Origin: Wolbachia endosymbiont of Folsomia candida
Lineage (GTDB): Bacteria > Pseudomonadota > Alphaproteobacteria > Rickettsiales > Anaplasmataceae
Assembly: GCF_001931755.2 (NCBI RefSeq)
Contig: NZ_CP015510.2
Location: 1,364,001-1,428,000 of the forward strand
Direction of reading: 5' to 3'
Length of the DNA: 64,000 nt
In this document: piece by piece, positions 37,253 to 47,613 of the stretch
Layout: each line of letters starts with the position of its first letter
How positions within the stretch are numbered: position 1 is the stretch's first letter
Program-made: the position numbers and the translations under genes
The notes under the pieces: model-generated
The model's database searches: none
Seen by the model: only the letters and a program-made list of their open reading frames with translations
What the model was told of the DNA's origin: nothing

Positions 37253-37325
37253 AGCGGGAGAAGGGGTTCGAACCCTCGACCTCAACCTTGGCAAGGTTGC
37301 GCTCTACCAACTGAGCTACTCCCGC
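37253..37325 (-). tRNA. tRNA-Gly (anticodon GCC)
   Basis: Minus strand: acceptor GCGGGAG/CTCCCGC, D-arm GCTC/GAGC, anticodon loop TTGCCAA (GCC), T-arm GAGGG TTCGAAC CCCTT. Confidence 0.97.
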
Positions 37326-37516
37326 AATTAAACTTAAAAAATAGTGTAAATTTACTTCTTAATTATAGATACAGATAACAAATTGTAAACCCCCATGTAT
37401 ATGAAAAGTGCGATGAAGTAAAAGCAGTTTAAAATTACAGATTTTTATTTTGTGTACTTAAAGCTTATTTTCAATTATTATCAGTTTTTAATTGCTGAGC
37501 TAAATATATTAACTTC

Positions 37517-38137
37517 ATGGGAATATTTTTATACAAAGATGATTTACCATCTAACGTAATACCTGACAATATAAGCTCTATAGCTATTGATACAGAGGCA
37601 ATGGGATTACTCCATGCTAGAGATAGATTGTGCCTTGTGCAGCTCTCTACTGGTGATGGCAACGCTCACTTAATTCAGCTTAAAAACGATTACAAAGCTC
37701 CAAATTTAAGAAAAATATTAGAGGATAAAAATATAACTAAAATATTTCATTTTGCTAGATTCGACATAAGCATAATGCATTATTACTTAGAAACTTGGGC
37801 ACTTCCATGCTATTGCACAAAAATAGCTTCACGCTTAGCGCGAACTTACACAGATAATCATAGCCTAAAAGAGTTATGTGCTGAATTATTAGACATTAAA
37901 TTAAATAAACAGCAGCAATCCTCTGATTGGGGCACTGAGCATTTAACAGAAAAGCAAAAAACTTATGCTGCTTCTGATGTCTTGTATCTCCACAAAATAA
38001 AAGAAAAGCTAGATTTGATGTTGAATCGTGAAAATAGAAAGGAATTGGCTCAAAAGTGCTTTGAATTCCTTCCTACACGTATTGAGCTGGATTTAATGGG
38101 ATGGGACAATACAGATATATTTAACCATCAAATGTAA
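37517..38137 (+). CDS. RNase D-like 3'-5' exonuclease (DEDDy)
   Basis: 206 residues, exonuclease domain only; the HRDC domains of full-length RNase D are missing, as in many Rickettsiales. Catalytic acids: SIAIDTEAMGL (DxE), HFARFDISIM, and YAASDVLYLHKI (the Y/D of motif III). Trims 3' ends of structured RNA such as tRNA. Followed 157 bases later by rpsT. Confidence 0.9.
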   Translation: MGIFLYKDDLPSNVIPDNISSIAIDTEAMGLLHARDRLCLVQLSTGDGNAHLIQLKNDYKAPNLRKILEDKNITKIFHFARFDISIMHYYLETWALPCYCTKIASRLARTYTDNHSLKELCAELLDIKLNKQQQSSDWGTEHLTEKQKTYAASDVLYLHKIKEKLDLMLNRENRKELAQKCFEFLPTRIELDLMGWDNTDIFNHQM

Positions 38138-38241
38138 TGCTTTGTAGAATAAATATAGCACCTCGTTACTGATTAACTATTATTCTTGCTTTTTTCAAGA
38201 TACAAAGTCTATTAAAAAACCATACATTTTCACCATGGTTG

Positions 38242-38269
38242 TTGCAAATTAGTAAAAATTTTTTATAAT
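38242..38269 (+). promoter_or_regulatory. Candidate promoter of rpsT
   Basis: TTGCAA (38242-38247), 16 bases, perfect TATAAT (38264-38269), 25 bases before the ATG. Confidence 0.55.
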
Positions 38270-38294
38270 AAAAGAAAAACATAGGTATTAATAC

Positions 38295-38564
38295 ATGGCA
38301 AATCATAAAAGTGCTAAAAAAATGATAAAGGTAATAGCAAAGCGCACTTTGGTAAACAAGATGCGTAAAAATAAAACTCGTACTGCTATTAGAAAGCTAG
38401 TTGACATAATTAAATCTGGTGACAAAGAAAATGCCATTTTAGCATTTCGTAGTGCTGAATCTAATTTACATAAATGTGTAAATAAAGGTGTTGTCCATAA
38501 AAATACTGCTGCGCGTAAAATAAGTCGCTTAAACGCGAAAGTAAAAGCATTAATGACCGCATAG
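38295..38564 (+). CDS. rpsT: 30S ribosomal protein S20
   Basis: 89 residues, strongly basic. Begins MANHKSAKKMIKV as in the family. The core NKMRKNKTRTAIRKL and C-terminal HKNTAARKISRLNAKVKAL are typical. Binds 16S rRNA in the 30S body. Single gene with its own promoter-like sequence. Confidence 0.96.
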   Translation: MANHKSAKKMIKVIAKRTLVNKMRKNKTRTAIRKLVDIIKSGDKENAILAFRSAESNLHKCVNKGVVHKNTAARKISRLNAKVKALMTA

Positions 38565-38636
38565 TATGGTTAATGTAAAGTTAATCGAATTTATATATAC
38601 TTCTTTACCCTCTATAAAATTTAAGTAGCTTAAGTG

Positions 38637-39887
38637 ATGGATAAAAAGGCGTTTTTAGAATTAAGCGATGGATCAAAAATTGAGCTTCCAGTATTGAGCG
38701 GAACAACAGGCCCTGATGTGTTGAATATTAAAGATTTATATAAGACAACAGGATTATTTACTTATGACCCAGGATTTGTTTCCACAGCTTCATGCTCCTC
38801 CAAAATTACATTTATTGATGGAGATGAGGGAGTTCTGAAATATAGAGGACATGATATAGCTGACTTAGCTGAGAATAATAATTTCACATCTGTGATTTAT
38901 TTATTACTCTACGGCGAATTACCAAGTGCAGAACAACAGAAAAATTTTCTTTTAAAAATACAAGGTTTATCAAAAATATCAGAGCAAGTCATAAATGTAA
39001 TCAAAGCATTTCCAAAAACAGCTCACCCTATGTCGATTTTAGTCGCATGTTTTGCGAATTTGGCAGCACTCTACCACGAAAAATATGGCAATAATGTCAA
39101 TAGTGGAAATTTAGATTTTGGAATTTCTGCAATAGCGCAAGTTCCTGCTATTGTTGCAATGATCTATAGGCACATTAGTGGACAAGAATTTACAGATGCA
39201 AATAGTGAGCTCAGCTACAGTGAAAATTTTTTCAGAATGATGTTCGGCAATGCTATAAGTAGCGACAAAAGTACTCTGTTTGCAAAAGCTTTGGACAAGA
39301 TATTTACTCTCCATGCTGATCATGAACAAAACGCTTCTACAGCTTCAGTTAGGCTTTCAGGATCGGCTGGTTCTAATTTATTTGCATGCCTTTCTGCAGG
39401 AGTGGTTACACTTTGGGGGCCAGCGCATGGTGGAGCTAATGAGGCAGTTATAAACATGCTGAAAGAAATAGAACAAAGTGGAGACGTTGATCAGTTTATT
39501 CAAAAGGCAAAAGATGATAAAGACCAATTCAAATTAATGGGATTTGGACATCGTGTTTATAAGAACTACGATCCGCGTGCACGCATATTGAAAGACACAT
39601 GTAATGAGGTTTTGAGTAAGTTAGAACAAAATAATAAACTGCTCGAGATTGCAAAAGCACTTGAAGAAATAGCTTTAAAAGATGAATATTTTACCCAGCG
39701 CAAGTTATACCCCAATGTTGATTTTTATTCAGGCATAATAATGAATGCTATTGATATCCCTTCAAGTATGTTCACTCCTATTTTTGCACTCGCAAGAACT
39801 ACCGGTTGGGTTGTTCAGTGGTACGAAATGATGAACGATAAAGAAACCAAAATCTGCAGACCAAGACAGCTATACACAGGCAATTAA
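38637..39887 (+). CDS. gltA: Citrate synthase
   Basis: 416 residues from ATG 38637 (GTG 38634 also possible). TCA-cycle entry: acetyl-CoA plus oxaloacetate. Motifs: YRGHDIADLAEN, HPMSILVACFANLAALY, LHADHEQNASTASVRLSGSA (first active-site His), GPAHGGANEAV, MGFGHRVYKNYDPRA (second His) and the Asp near YPNVDFYSGIIMNAI. Normal type II length. Confidence 0.97.
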   Translation: MDKKAFLELSDGSKIELPVLSGTTGPDVLNIKDLYKTTGLFTYDPGFVSTASCSSKITFIDGDEGVLKYRGHDIADLAENNNFTSVIYLLLYGELPSAEQQKNFLLKIQGLSKISEQVINVIKAFPKTAHPMSILVACFANLAALYHEKYGNNVNSGNLDFGISAIAQVPAIVAMIYRHISGQEFTDANSELSYSENFFRMMFGNAISSDKSTLFAKALDKIFTLHADHEQNASTASVRLSGSAGSNLFACLSAGVVTLWGPAHGGANEAVINMLKEIEQSGDVDQFIQKAKDDKDQFKLMGFGHRVYKNYDPRARILKDTCNEVLSKLEQNNKLLEIAKALEEIALKDEYFTQRKLYPNVDFYSGIIMNAIDIPSSMFTPIFALARTTGWVVQWYEMMNDKETKICRPRQLYTGN

Positions 39888-39923
39888 GCACTCTTCTATT
39901 TTTTAGCTTGCAACTCTGCAAGG

Positions 39924-39941
39924 GCCAGCATCAATGCTGGC
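39924..39941. terminator. Candidate bidirectional terminator behind gltA
   Basis: GCCAGCA TCAA TGCTGGC: a perfect 7-base GC-rich stem between convergent genes. No clean T-run on either side. Confidence 0.45.
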
Positions 39942-39950
39942 TCTGTTGCT

Positions 39951-40346
39951 TTATGGCTTTGTGTCTAAAAAGCTTTTTATTTTCCCTACGTCACCCGCAG
40001 TCAAATTATGAGGCGTTAGAATTGCAGTAAATGCGTTCTTTTGATCGCTTGGCTTAAAATTAATCCTAACATCAAGATCCAAGTTAGTATCATCTTTGGC
40101 CTTTATTATTGTCTCTTGATTTTGAACACCTGTGTGATGACTAAGTATTAACTCACCGAAATTATATCCAATCACCTTGTAATTTCCTCCCTCTTGGGTA
40201 GTGCTTGTTGTAAAACCTAATCCTAAACCAACTGGTTGCATGTTTTTGTCATATTGATAACCCAAATGAAAATTATTGTATATGGTTGGTAGTGTAAATT
40301 CGTCATCAACAACATCGCTACTAAAATATGTATATTCACCTATCAT
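39951..40346 (-). CDS. Unknown 131-residue protein
   Basis: No family recognised. Starts MIGEYTYFSSDVVDDEFTLP; the middle is rich in aromatic and glycine residues (GYQYDKNMQPVGLGLGFTTS), which would suit a beta-rich fold. No signal peptide or membrane helix. Single gene, minus strand, convergent with gltA. Confidence 0.5.
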   Translation of the reverse strand: MIGEYTYFSSDVVDDEFTLPTIYNNFHLGYQYDKNMQPVGLGLGFTTSTTQEGGNYKVIGYNFGELILSHHTGVQNQETIIKAKDDTNLDLDVRINFKPSDQKNAFTAILTPHNLTAGDVGKIKSFLDTKP

Positions 40347-40409
40347 AAATTTACCATGATTAAAATATTAATTTTAGCATTAATTTATTAATTAAATGTG
40401 TATTCTAAT

Positions 40410-40449
40410 ACCAATAAAGCCTTCTATCCCCTACCCTTTCTTTATTGGT
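40410..40449. repeat. 10-base inverted repeat
   Basis: ACCAATAAAG (40410-40419) and CTTTATTGGT (40440-40449) are perfect complements around a 20-base loop, in the gap downstream of grxD and upstream of the 40346 gene. Could be a weak terminator on the minus strand or an operator. Confidence 0.4.
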
Positions 40450-40565
40450 TAATCCATAGCTCAGACTATAACTCACTTAAAGCCTAGACTGCTTTTAAAA
40501 TACAACCACAGCAGCCTATGATTTTTGCATTTTTACCATAGAATTCAACCTAGAAAAACGATTGT

Positions 40566-40898
40566 TTAGTTCGTTTCCTTATTGAACAGCCTCTTTTCTT
40601 CCAATAAGCTTTGTAGCTCACCTTTTTCATACATCTCTCTAACGATGTCGCAACCACCAATAAACTCTTCTTTGATATATAATTGTGGAATTGTTGGCCA
40701 GTCAGAAAACTTTTTTATGGATTCACGTATCTCATCATTTTCAAGTACATTAACATGCTTAAACTCTACATTCAACTTTTTGAGAATTGACACTACGAGT
40801 CCAGAAAACCCGCACTGAGGAAAATCAGAAGTACCTTTCATATATAGCACGACATCATTTTCTGTTATATCTTTTTTTATTTGTTCAAAATCATTCAT
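40566..40898 (-). CDS. grxD: Monothiol glutaredoxin (Grx4/GrxD type)
   Basis: 110 residues with the monothiol CGFS active site in DFPQCGFSGLVVSIL. VVLYMKGT at the start and WPTIPQLYIKEEFIGGCDIV in the middle are typical. These proteins carry [2Fe-2S] clusters and act with BolA in iron-sulfur handling. It follows bolA by 9 bases, which supports that partnership. Confidence 0.95.
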   Translation of the reverse strand: MNDFEQIKKDITENDVVLYMKGTSDFPQCGFSGLVVSILKKLNVEFKHVNVLENDEIRESIKKFSDWPTIPQLYIKEEFIGGCDIVREMYEKGELQSLLEEKRLFNKETN

Positions 40899-40907
40899 AA
40901 ATCTACC

Positions 40908-41132
40908 TTAATCTTCAATATTAGTTTCTAACTGCAAGGCATGTATAGATTGACCTTCTAAAGCTTTATACACCATTCTATGTTGCTCTATCTTTGTCTT
41001 TCCTAAAAAGCACTTAGAAGTTATTTTCAAGTGGTAGTGGTCATCATCCCCAGCAAGGTCATTGATCTCTATAGCAGAGTTAGAGAACGATTGTTTAATT
41101 ATCTTCTCTAATTCGTGAATTGCAATAACCAT
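40908..41132 (-). CDS. bolA: BolA-family protein
   Basis: 74 residues. The BolA core DDDHYHLKITSKCFLGKTKI and the following QHRMVYKALEGQ are clear; the conserved His residues that help bind a shared [2Fe-2S] cluster with Grx4 are present. First gene of the bolA-grxD pair. Confidence 0.92.
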   Translation of the reverse strand: MVIAIHELEKIIKQSFSNSAIEINDLAGDDDHYHLKITSKCFLGKTKIEQHRMVYKALEGQSIHALQLETNIED

Positions 41133-41318
41133 TAATTTCCTTAAACCACAATACTTTTAATTATAAATTCAAAACAACTGAGCGCAATAAAAAGTAGAAG
41201 AATATTATAGTAATGAAGTGATAAATTATGCAAGAGATCTTAAGTTATGTATCACGCATTTGGATGACATATCTTCAAAAGTAGGTTATTTTTTTACTTT
41301 AGTTAAGAAAATACATCT

Positions 41319-42002
41319 ATGGGTATTAAAATTGCACCTTCTATACTTTCAGCAGATTTTGCAAAATTAGGAGAAGAATTAAAGGAAATTAATGGCTTGA
41401 ATGCAGATTATATACACATAGATGTTATGGATGGAAGTTTTGTTCCAAATATCACAATTGGTCCGAACGTTATTTCCGCGATACGCAAATACAGCAGTAT
41501 TCCTTTTGATGTGCACTTGATGATTAATTCTCCTGGCAATCATATTGAAAGTTTTATAAATGCAGGCGCCGATATAATCACTATACATGCAGAGGCGGAA
41601 ATACATCTTGAAAGGCTAGTAAAAAAAATAAAATCATATAAAAACATAAATAAGCCAGAAAAAATGATTCAGGTTGGAGTATCAATTGTTCCTTCAACTC
41701 ACCCAAGTGTGCTTGAATATATAATACATGAGTTAGATATCGTCCTAATTATGACAGTCAATCCTGGTTTTGGTGGGCAGGAGTTTATTTATTCGCAGTT
41801 GAATAAGATATCTGACGTAAAAAAAATGATACAGGAGCGTAAGCTTAAAACACAAATTTCAGTGGACGGAGGAGTAAACCTTACTAATGCAACTGATATA
41901 ATAAAAGCAGGTGCAGACATTTTAGTTGCCGGGTCAGCAATATTCAAATCTGGAGATATGAAAAAAGCTGTAAATGATCTTAAAAATCTATCACAAAATT
42001 AA
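41319..42002 (+). CDS. rpe: Ribulose-phosphate 3-epimerase
   Basis: 227 residues, TIM barrel. Signature motifs IAPSILSADFAKLGEEL, DYIHIDVMDGSFVPNITIG, DVHLMINSPG, and VNPGFGGQEFI; also ISVDGGVNLTNA and ILVAGSAIFKS. Interconverts ribulose-5-P and xylulose-5-P in the pentose phosphate pathway. Starts ATG 41319. Confidence 0.96.
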   Translation: MGIKIAPSILSADFAKLGEELKEINGLNADYIHIDVMDGSFVPNITIGPNVISAIRKYSSIPFDVHLMINSPGNHIESFINAGADIITIHAEAEIHLERLVKKIKSYKNINKPEKMIQVGVSIVPSTHPSVLEYIIHELDIVLIMTVNPGFGGQEFIYSQLNKISDVKKMIQERKLKTQISVDGGVNLTNATDIIKAGADILVAGSAIFKSGDMKKAVNDLKNLSQN

Positions 42003-42034
42003 TAGACATGTAGACTTTGGCGTGTTTGTGCTTA

Positions 42035-42733
42035 TTATTTAATTAACATATTAGCGTAAGCCAATGCAGCAACAACAGCAGTATCTACCCTTAAAATTCT
42101 TTTTCCTAGGCTTAATTTTTGGCAAAACTTGTCAGCAAAATTAAGCTCATCAGATGAAAAGCCACCCTCAGGGCCAACAATAAGAGCAACATTTTTCTTA
42201 CCTTTCAGGGCTTCATTTGGGGATTGTCCTTTACCTGTTTCGTCACATAAAACAAAATTTTTGTTCTGAGAATCAGGTAAATCATAAAAATTAACAGGAG
42301 GCAAAATTTCTGGCACATTTATCCTACCAGACTGCTCTGCCGCTTCAATTGTTTGTAATTTTGCTCTATCAAGATTAACATTTTTCACTACTGTGTGTTC
42401 TGTAGAAATAAATTGAATGCAGGTTACGCCCATTTCAGTTGCCTGCCTTATTACATTGCTCAAAGCAGCACTTTTTATCATAGCACAATACAGGTATAAA
42501 TTTTCTTCATATTGTTGCTCATGAATACACTCTTTTAGCCTGACCTGCACCGATTTACGTGATATCTCTGATATTTCCCCTAACCATTCCCCATCTTTTC
42601 CGTTAAAGAAAAAAATATTGTCTTGCTCTTTAAGCCGCATTACATTGCAAATATAGTGACTTTGCCGCAAATTGAGCACTAAATTCATGTTTTGTAGTAA
42701 AGCTTCCTCAGTGTAAAGCCTAATTTTTTCCAT
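42035..42733 (-). CDS. rsmE: 16S rRNA m3U1498 methyltransferase RsmE
   Basis: 232 residues, SPOUT fold. N-terminal PUA-like part (HYICNVMRLKEQDNIFFFNG), then QATEMGVTCIQFISTEHTV, and the SAM-binding knot LIVGPEGGFSSDEL and LSLGKRILRVDTAVVAALAY. Convergent with rpe. Confidence 0.94.
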   Translation of the reverse strand: MEKIRLYTEEALLQNMNLVLNLRQSHYICNVMRLKEQDNIFFFNGKDGEWLGEISEISRKSVQVRLKECIHEQQYEENLYLYCAMIKSAALSNVIRQATEMGVTCIQFISTEHTVVKNVNLDRAKLQTIEAAEQSGRINVPEILPPVNFYDLPDSQNKNFVLCDETGKGQSPNEALKGKKNVALIVGPEGGFSSDELNFADKFCQKLSLGKRILRVDTAVVAALAYANMLIK

Positions 42734-43124
42734 TCAATATACAGTTCTACTAATGGTTAATTTATCAGATAAATGTTCTTCTGCAAACCGCATGATGATC
42801 TGATAGTTACATAAACGCAATTATAGCCAGAAAGTACATATAGCTTTTTTGCCTTAATATTTATCATTTTTTAAGACTAAATGATTAGAATACTAGACGA
42901 CTGTTAAAGTGAGGTTTAATTGTGACGGTAAATTTTCTAATAGAAACCAATATTCTACCATTCTATCTGTATTTCGACTACATGTATGATATCTAATCTA
43001 ACGTAAAAATTGAATCTAAATACAATTTTTGGTTGTTAATTTCAATTTTTAATAGAAAAAGATATTGACATGCGCAACTATTAAGATGTATAGATAAGTA
43101 GCTTTTAATATTGAGGTTTTTAAT
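42734..43124. other. 391-base gap without a gene
   Basis: Contains the promoter side of rsmE and of the ankyrin gene; AT-rich, no supported gene. The only clear signal is the promoter-like pair at 43065-43094. Confidence 0.5.
43065..43094 (+). promoter_or_regulatory. Candidate promoter of the ankyrin gene
   Basis: TTGACA (43065-43070), 18 bases, TATAGA (43089-43094), 30 bases before the ATG at 43125. Confidence 0.55.
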
Positions 43125-45707
43125 ATGACTATAGATATAAGTACACTCACTGCTCGTGCAGGTGAGTTACACAAATGCGTCTCTCAAAATGAGAAACGAG
43201 AACAAGACATAAAAGATAAATTACTGCATGATACAATAAAAGCTAAAGTAACAAAGAAAAAACATAACCCGTTGCGAAATCCATTTAAAATGGATGGAAC
43301 AATTACAAAGTGCATAGCATTACTACGAGATGGTGCTAATCCAAGTAAACTAGAACTACCTGAAAAAGATCTAAAAGTGTTACCCATAGCACAAAGACAA
43401 TATTATTATAACTTTATAGAAAGATTGCATAAAGAAATAGAAAAAATAACTTTAAAAATAGTAAATAAGGAGAAAAAAGCACCTTTACAAAGTGAAAAAA
43501 CACACTGCAACGCTATTCGAAAGAGAAGTGAAAGTAATGATAGTGCATATGGAAGCGATGGTAGTGATATTGAAAGTGATAGCTTAACTAATGAAAGTGA
43601 ATACTCAACAGATGATGCCATACCTTTAATATCTAAGCCACACTCAGAGCAATCTTCACAAGAAGAGAAAAGCAAAGAAAAAACTCCAAAACCTAAGAAA
43701 AAATTCAGAGGTCTTAATGTTAGAAGAACAGGCAGAAAATTTGAACCACTTAATAAAAGTGGAAAAGCTGGAATAAGCAACAAAATAAATTCGATAAGAC
43801 AATCGATAGGACAATTGCTTGTAAGAAAAAACACACAGATTCTACAACCGGACACAAATCCTTACCATAATCTTGACAGTAAAGACAATGAAAATAATTC
43901 TACTGCTGTCAGTGGAAACGTAAAGATACAAACAAGTACTGAAATAAAAGATGACAGTAACTGTTTATTAGAAGCAATAAAAAATGGGGATCAAGAGCAG
44001 TTTAAAGATCACCTAGAAAGTGGTGAAGATATCACCATCCAAGACGAAGAAGGTAATAATATTTTACATCTTATTGCTTCACTAAAAAAGAAGCAAAAAT
44101 GTGAATTTTTAGATGAATTAGTGAAGTGTAAGAAAATACCACAAGAAAATTTAGCACAACTCATTAGTTGCCAAAATAAAGATGGAAAAACTCCTCTACA
44201 GATAGCATTAATTGCTAAAATAGAAAAAGAAAACCATCAATACGATAAACCTAGAGATAGTGATAATACACTTAAATTTCTTTCAAGATTGCTAGAACTT
44301 GGAGCTAATCCTAATCAGTTAGAATTGCCTGAGGAAAGCTTGAAAAATTTGCCTAAAACAAAAAAGGACTATCATCGTCATTTCTTGAAAAAATTGACTG
44401 AGTTAGTCAAAAATCCCCAATTAACCGAAGATACAACAAATAAAGTAATAATCAAAGTTGCACAAATTATTGATAGTGATGGTTATCCATTACATTCAGC
44501 AGTTCGTGATGGAAATAAAAATCAGTTCAATAAACTCTTACAAAGAGGTTGTAATATTACCACTCAAGATGCAGAGGGAAATACAGTTCTACATTATGCT
44601 TTAAAGTTAAAGAAAGGGCTAAGACTTAACTTTACTAGGTTTATATTAGAAAAGAATAAAGAATTATTAAATACTCAAAATAATGATGGGCTGACACCTA
44701 TTTATATACTGTTAGAACAGATAAAAAAGAAAAATGAAGATCGATCTTGTACGGATAGGCAGTTTGAAAAAACTGGTAGATATCAAATTTTAAAACTATT
44801 GATACAAAGTAGCGCTGACATTACTGCTCAAGACAACAAAGGCAATAATGTCCTACATAATATTGCTTTACTAAAAGAAGAACAAAAAGTTACATGTTTG
44901 GAGTTGGTTTTAAATTCAGTAAAACAAGAAGAACTTAATAATGCTTTCAACGCCACTAACCAGAAAGGACAAACACCATTACAAGTTGTGTTGATTGCTA
45001 AGATTACAAAAGATAACCATAAATGGATCAGTCCTAAAAGCCGCGATAATACAATCAAATTCTGTGTAAAATTATTGCAAAATGGTGTTGACCAAAAGCA
45101 GTTCACATTACATGAGAGGTTATGGAACAGAGAGTATTATAAAACTATAAAAGGAATAGAAAAATTAATAGGTAAATCGCTTATTTCAGATGATATGAGA
45201 ACTGAACTGAAGTGTAATTTTGGCAAGAAGTTTAAAGCACGCGATATTATGAAGTATCTCAATAATGTTGTTTATAAAGTGGTGGTAACACTTGTATTTG
45301 CTGTTTCAATATCTGCAGTAATATTCAGTGCGTCTCAAGGAAGTATTGCAATTGAAATTGCCTTACCTATTATAGCAGCTATTGGTATTTGTTATCTTAT
45401 TTGCTTAAATGTAGAAAATATCTACAAAGGATTTGGAAAAATAAAAGAAAAATTTACTGCAAAAGAAGAAGTTACACCCCAAGATAACATCATAACAGAT
45501 AATACAGATTTAATGCAGCACAACAACTTTGATGAAAATATAGAAAATAAGCATGAAAATCAAGCAGCGCAGGAGTTACACGATCAACCAGAGTGTGCTG
45601 AAAAACCAAGCACTCAGATGGACAATATATTTGTTAGAGCAAAAAGCGGTCTTAATCACCTATTAGGTTGCGTGGGAATACAAGGAAGTTCTGGACACAA
45701 TAGATAA
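43125..45707 (+). CDS. Ankyrin-repeat protein with two C-terminal membrane helices
   Basis: 860 residues. Acidic/Ser low complexity about 125-250. Degenerate ankyrin units in two blocks (about 285-400: DGKTPLQIALIAKI; about 450-620: DSDGYPLHSAVRDGNKNQF, DAEGNTVLHYALKLKKG, DNKGNNVLHNIALLKE). A separate module seen three times (about 60-112, 382-432, 643-690) carries LLxxGANPxxLELPE. Two membrane helices at about 714-767, then a hydrophilic tail. Ankyrin proteins of this genus are candidate host-interaction factors; nothing here proves secretion. Good upstream promoter. Confidence 0.85.
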   Translation: MTIDISTLTARAGELHKCVSQNEKREQDIKDKLLHDTIKAKVTKKKHNPLRNPFKMDGTITKCIALLRDGANPSKLELPEKDLKVLPIAQRQYYYNFIERLHKEIEKITLKIVNKEKKAPLQSEKTHCNAIRKRSESNDSAYGSDGSDIESDSLTNESEYSTDDAIPLISKPHSEQSSQEEKSKEKTPKPKKKFRGLNVRRTGRKFEPLNKSGKAGISNKINSIRQSIGQLLVRKNTQILQPDTNPYHNLDSKDNENNSTAVSGNVKIQTSTEIKDDSNCLLEAIKNGDQEQFKDHLESGEDITIQDEEGNNILHLIASLKKKQKCEFLDELVKCKKIPQENLAQLISCQNKDGKTPLQIALIAKIEKENHQYDKPRDSDNTLKFLSRLLELGANPNQLELPEESLKNLPKTKKDYHRHFLKKLTELVKNPQLTEDTTNKVIIKVAQIIDSDGYPLHSAVRDGNKNQFNKLLQRGCNITTQDAEGNTVLHYALKLKKGLRLNFTRFILEKNKELLNTQNNDGLTPIYILLEQIKKKNEDRSCTDRQFEKTGRYQILKLLIQSSADITAQDNKGNNVLHNIALLKEEQKVTCLELVLNSVKQEELNNAFNATNQKGQTPLQVVLIAKITKDNHKWISPKSRDNTIKFCVKLLQNGVDQKQFTLHERLWNREYYKTIKGIEKLIGKSLISDDMRTELKCNFGKKFKARDIMKYLNNVVYKVVVTLVFAVSISAVIFSASQGSIAIEIALPIIAAIGICYLICLNVENIYKGFGKIKEKFTAKEEVTPQDNIITDNTDLMQHNNFDENIENKHENQAAQELHDQPECAEKPSTQMDNIFVRAKSGLNHLLGCVGIQGSSGHNR

Positions 45708-45724
45708 ACATAACTCTAAAGTAT

Positions 45725-47530
45725 TTAATAAACTCTTTTCTCTGGAGCTATGAAATCGATCTCATCGGTCAGAGTTTTTTCAGCCACCTTTTTATAATCA
45801 ATTTTTACATTAATTTGACCTTTCTTTTCTTCAAGCCATGCAATAGTATGCTTCATCCAATTTGTATCATCACGTTCAGGAAAATCTTCACGAGCATGTG
45901 CGCCTCTACTTTCTTTTCGATTAGCTGCACATTCCATGGTAATAACAGCTTGTGGAATCATATTATCAAGCTCCAGTGCTTCAACCAAATCACTATTCCA
46001 TATCATACTACGATCCTCAATTGCAATGTCAGGCATCATTTGCGCCACTTCTTTTATTGCTCTTTTGCCTTCTTCCAAAACTTCAGCAACACGGAATACC
46101 GATGCATACTTTTGCATAGTGTTCTGCATTTCGCTCCGTATTTTTGATACTCTGAAGCTTCCAGAAGCAAATCGCATTTTGTTAAATCTATCTATTATCC
46201 AGTCTGTACAGCTTGAGCTCAACTTTTTATGTGGTGTTCCAGGTTTGAGCAGCTCTTTCACTCTTAACGCTGCAGCCCTACCAAACACTACTAAGTCAAG
46301 TAATGAGTTAGAACCGAGTCTATTTGCACCGTGCACAGATACGCACGCAGCTTCACCAATTGCAAATAATCCTTTTACTACTTCTTCTTTACCTTTTTTT
46401 AAGGTAATTACTTCTCCATAATAATTGGTTGGAATGCCGCCCATATTGTAATGAACAGTTGGAATCACAGGAATTGGATCTTTAGTAACGTCAACTCCAG
46501 CAAAAGTCTTTGCTGTTTCGCTAATTCCAGGCAGTCTAAGTTTGATTACCTCTGGATCAAGGTGCGCTATAGTTAAATACATGTGATCCTTTTTTGGTCC
46601 AACCCCCCTACCCTCTCTAATTTCGATTGTTATGGCACGACTCACCACATCACGCGATGCCAAATCCTTTGCTTTTGGTGCATAGCGCTCCATGAATTTC
46701 TCACCTTCAGAGTTCACTAAATAACCACCTTCACCACGACACCCTTCTGTCATTAAACACCCAGATCCATATATCCCGGTTGGATGAAATTGTACAAATT
46801 CCATATCTTCAAGTGGTAAACCGGCCCTTACTACCATACCATTACCATCTCCTGTACATGTATGTGCACTTGTCGCAGAAAAGTAAACACGCCCGTATCC
46901 ACCAGTTGCTAATACCACTCTATGCGCACGAAATCTATGCAATGTTCCATCACAGAGTGACCAAGCAATCACCCCACAACATGCACCAGTTTCATCGTCC
47001 ATGATTAAATCGATTGCAATATATTCAACAAAAAACTCAGCACCAAATTTTAAACATTGTTGATATAGTGTATGGAGAATTGCATGCCCAGTTTTATCTG
47101 CCGCCGCACAAGTACGTTGAGCTGATTTTCCTTTACCAAAATGAGTTGTCATGCCACCAAAAGGACGTTGATATATTTTACCATCCTCTGTGCGAGAAAA
47201 AGGTACTCCAAAATTTTCAAGTTCAATAACAGCTTTCTCAGCATTCTTACACATATATTCTATTGCATCTTGGTCTCCAAGCCAATCTGAACCTTTGATT
47301 GTATCATATGCATGCCAACGCCAATCATCTTCACAAACATTGCCAAGAGCAGCGCTAATTCCGCCTTGTGCCGCAACCGTGTGACTACGAGTTGGGAAAA
47401 TTTTAGACACACAAGCAACAGAAAATCCAGCAGCAGTCATACCAAGAGTAGCACGCAAACCCGCTCCACCTGCACCAATTACTACTACATCATACTCATG
47501 TTCTATTATCTCATACGCTGACTTATCCAT
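45725..47530 (-). CDS. sdhA: Succinate dehydrogenase flavoprotein subunit
   Basis: 601 residues from the ATG ending at 47530 (an upstream in-frame ATG at 47566 adds 12 odd residues). FAD-binding [20 protein letters not shown]; the FAD-linking His in [72 protein letters not shown] at the C-terminus. Complex II, inner membrane side. sdhB lies at 61.4 kb, not next to it, as usual in Rickettsiales. Confidence 0.96.
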   Translation of the reverse strand: MDKSAYEIIEHEYDVVVIGAGGAGLRATLGMTAAGFSVACVSKIFPTRSHTVAAQGGISAALGNVCEDDWRWHAYDTIKGSDWLGDQDAIEYMCKNAEKAVIELENFGVPFSRTEDGKIYQRPFGGMTTHFGKGKSAQRTCAAADKTGHAILHTLYQQCLKFGAEFFVEYIAIDLIMDDETGACCGVIAWSLCDGTLHRFRAHRVVLATGGYGRVYFSATSAHTCTGDGNGMVVRAGLPLEDMEFVQFHPTGIYGSGCLMTEGCRGEGGYLVNSEGEKFMERYAPKAKDLASRDVVSRAITIEIREGRGVGPKKDHMYLTIAHLDPEVIKLRLPGISETAKTFAGVDVTKDPIPVIPTVHYNMGGIPTNYYGEVITLKKGKEEVVKGLFAIGEAACVSVHGANRLGSNSLLDLVVFGRAAALRVKELLKPGTPHKKLSSSCTDWIIDRFNKMRFASGSFRVSKIRSEMQNTMQKYASVFRVAEVLEEGKRAIKEVAQMMPDIAIEDRSMIWNSDLVEALELDNMIPQAVITMECAANRKESRGAHAREDFPERDDTNWMKHTIAWLEEKKGQINVKIDYKKVAEKTLTDEIDFIAPEKRVY

Positions 47531-47613
47531 ATTTCTTACTTTGTGATTACAAGCATATAATATCACAGCAAAGGAAAAAATCTATATTAAGTTTTCTAGT
47601 TGTACAGTGCTAA

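Noticed and set aside
41245..41290. Possible further palindromic repeat (CACGCATTTGGATGACATA)
   Set aside because: Only a short partial match to the TGTCATCC/GGATGACA ends; no second arm found.
45936..46421. 161-residue open frame antisense to sdhA
   Set aside because: Lies wholly within a clear, intact sdhA on the other strand; no motif of its own.
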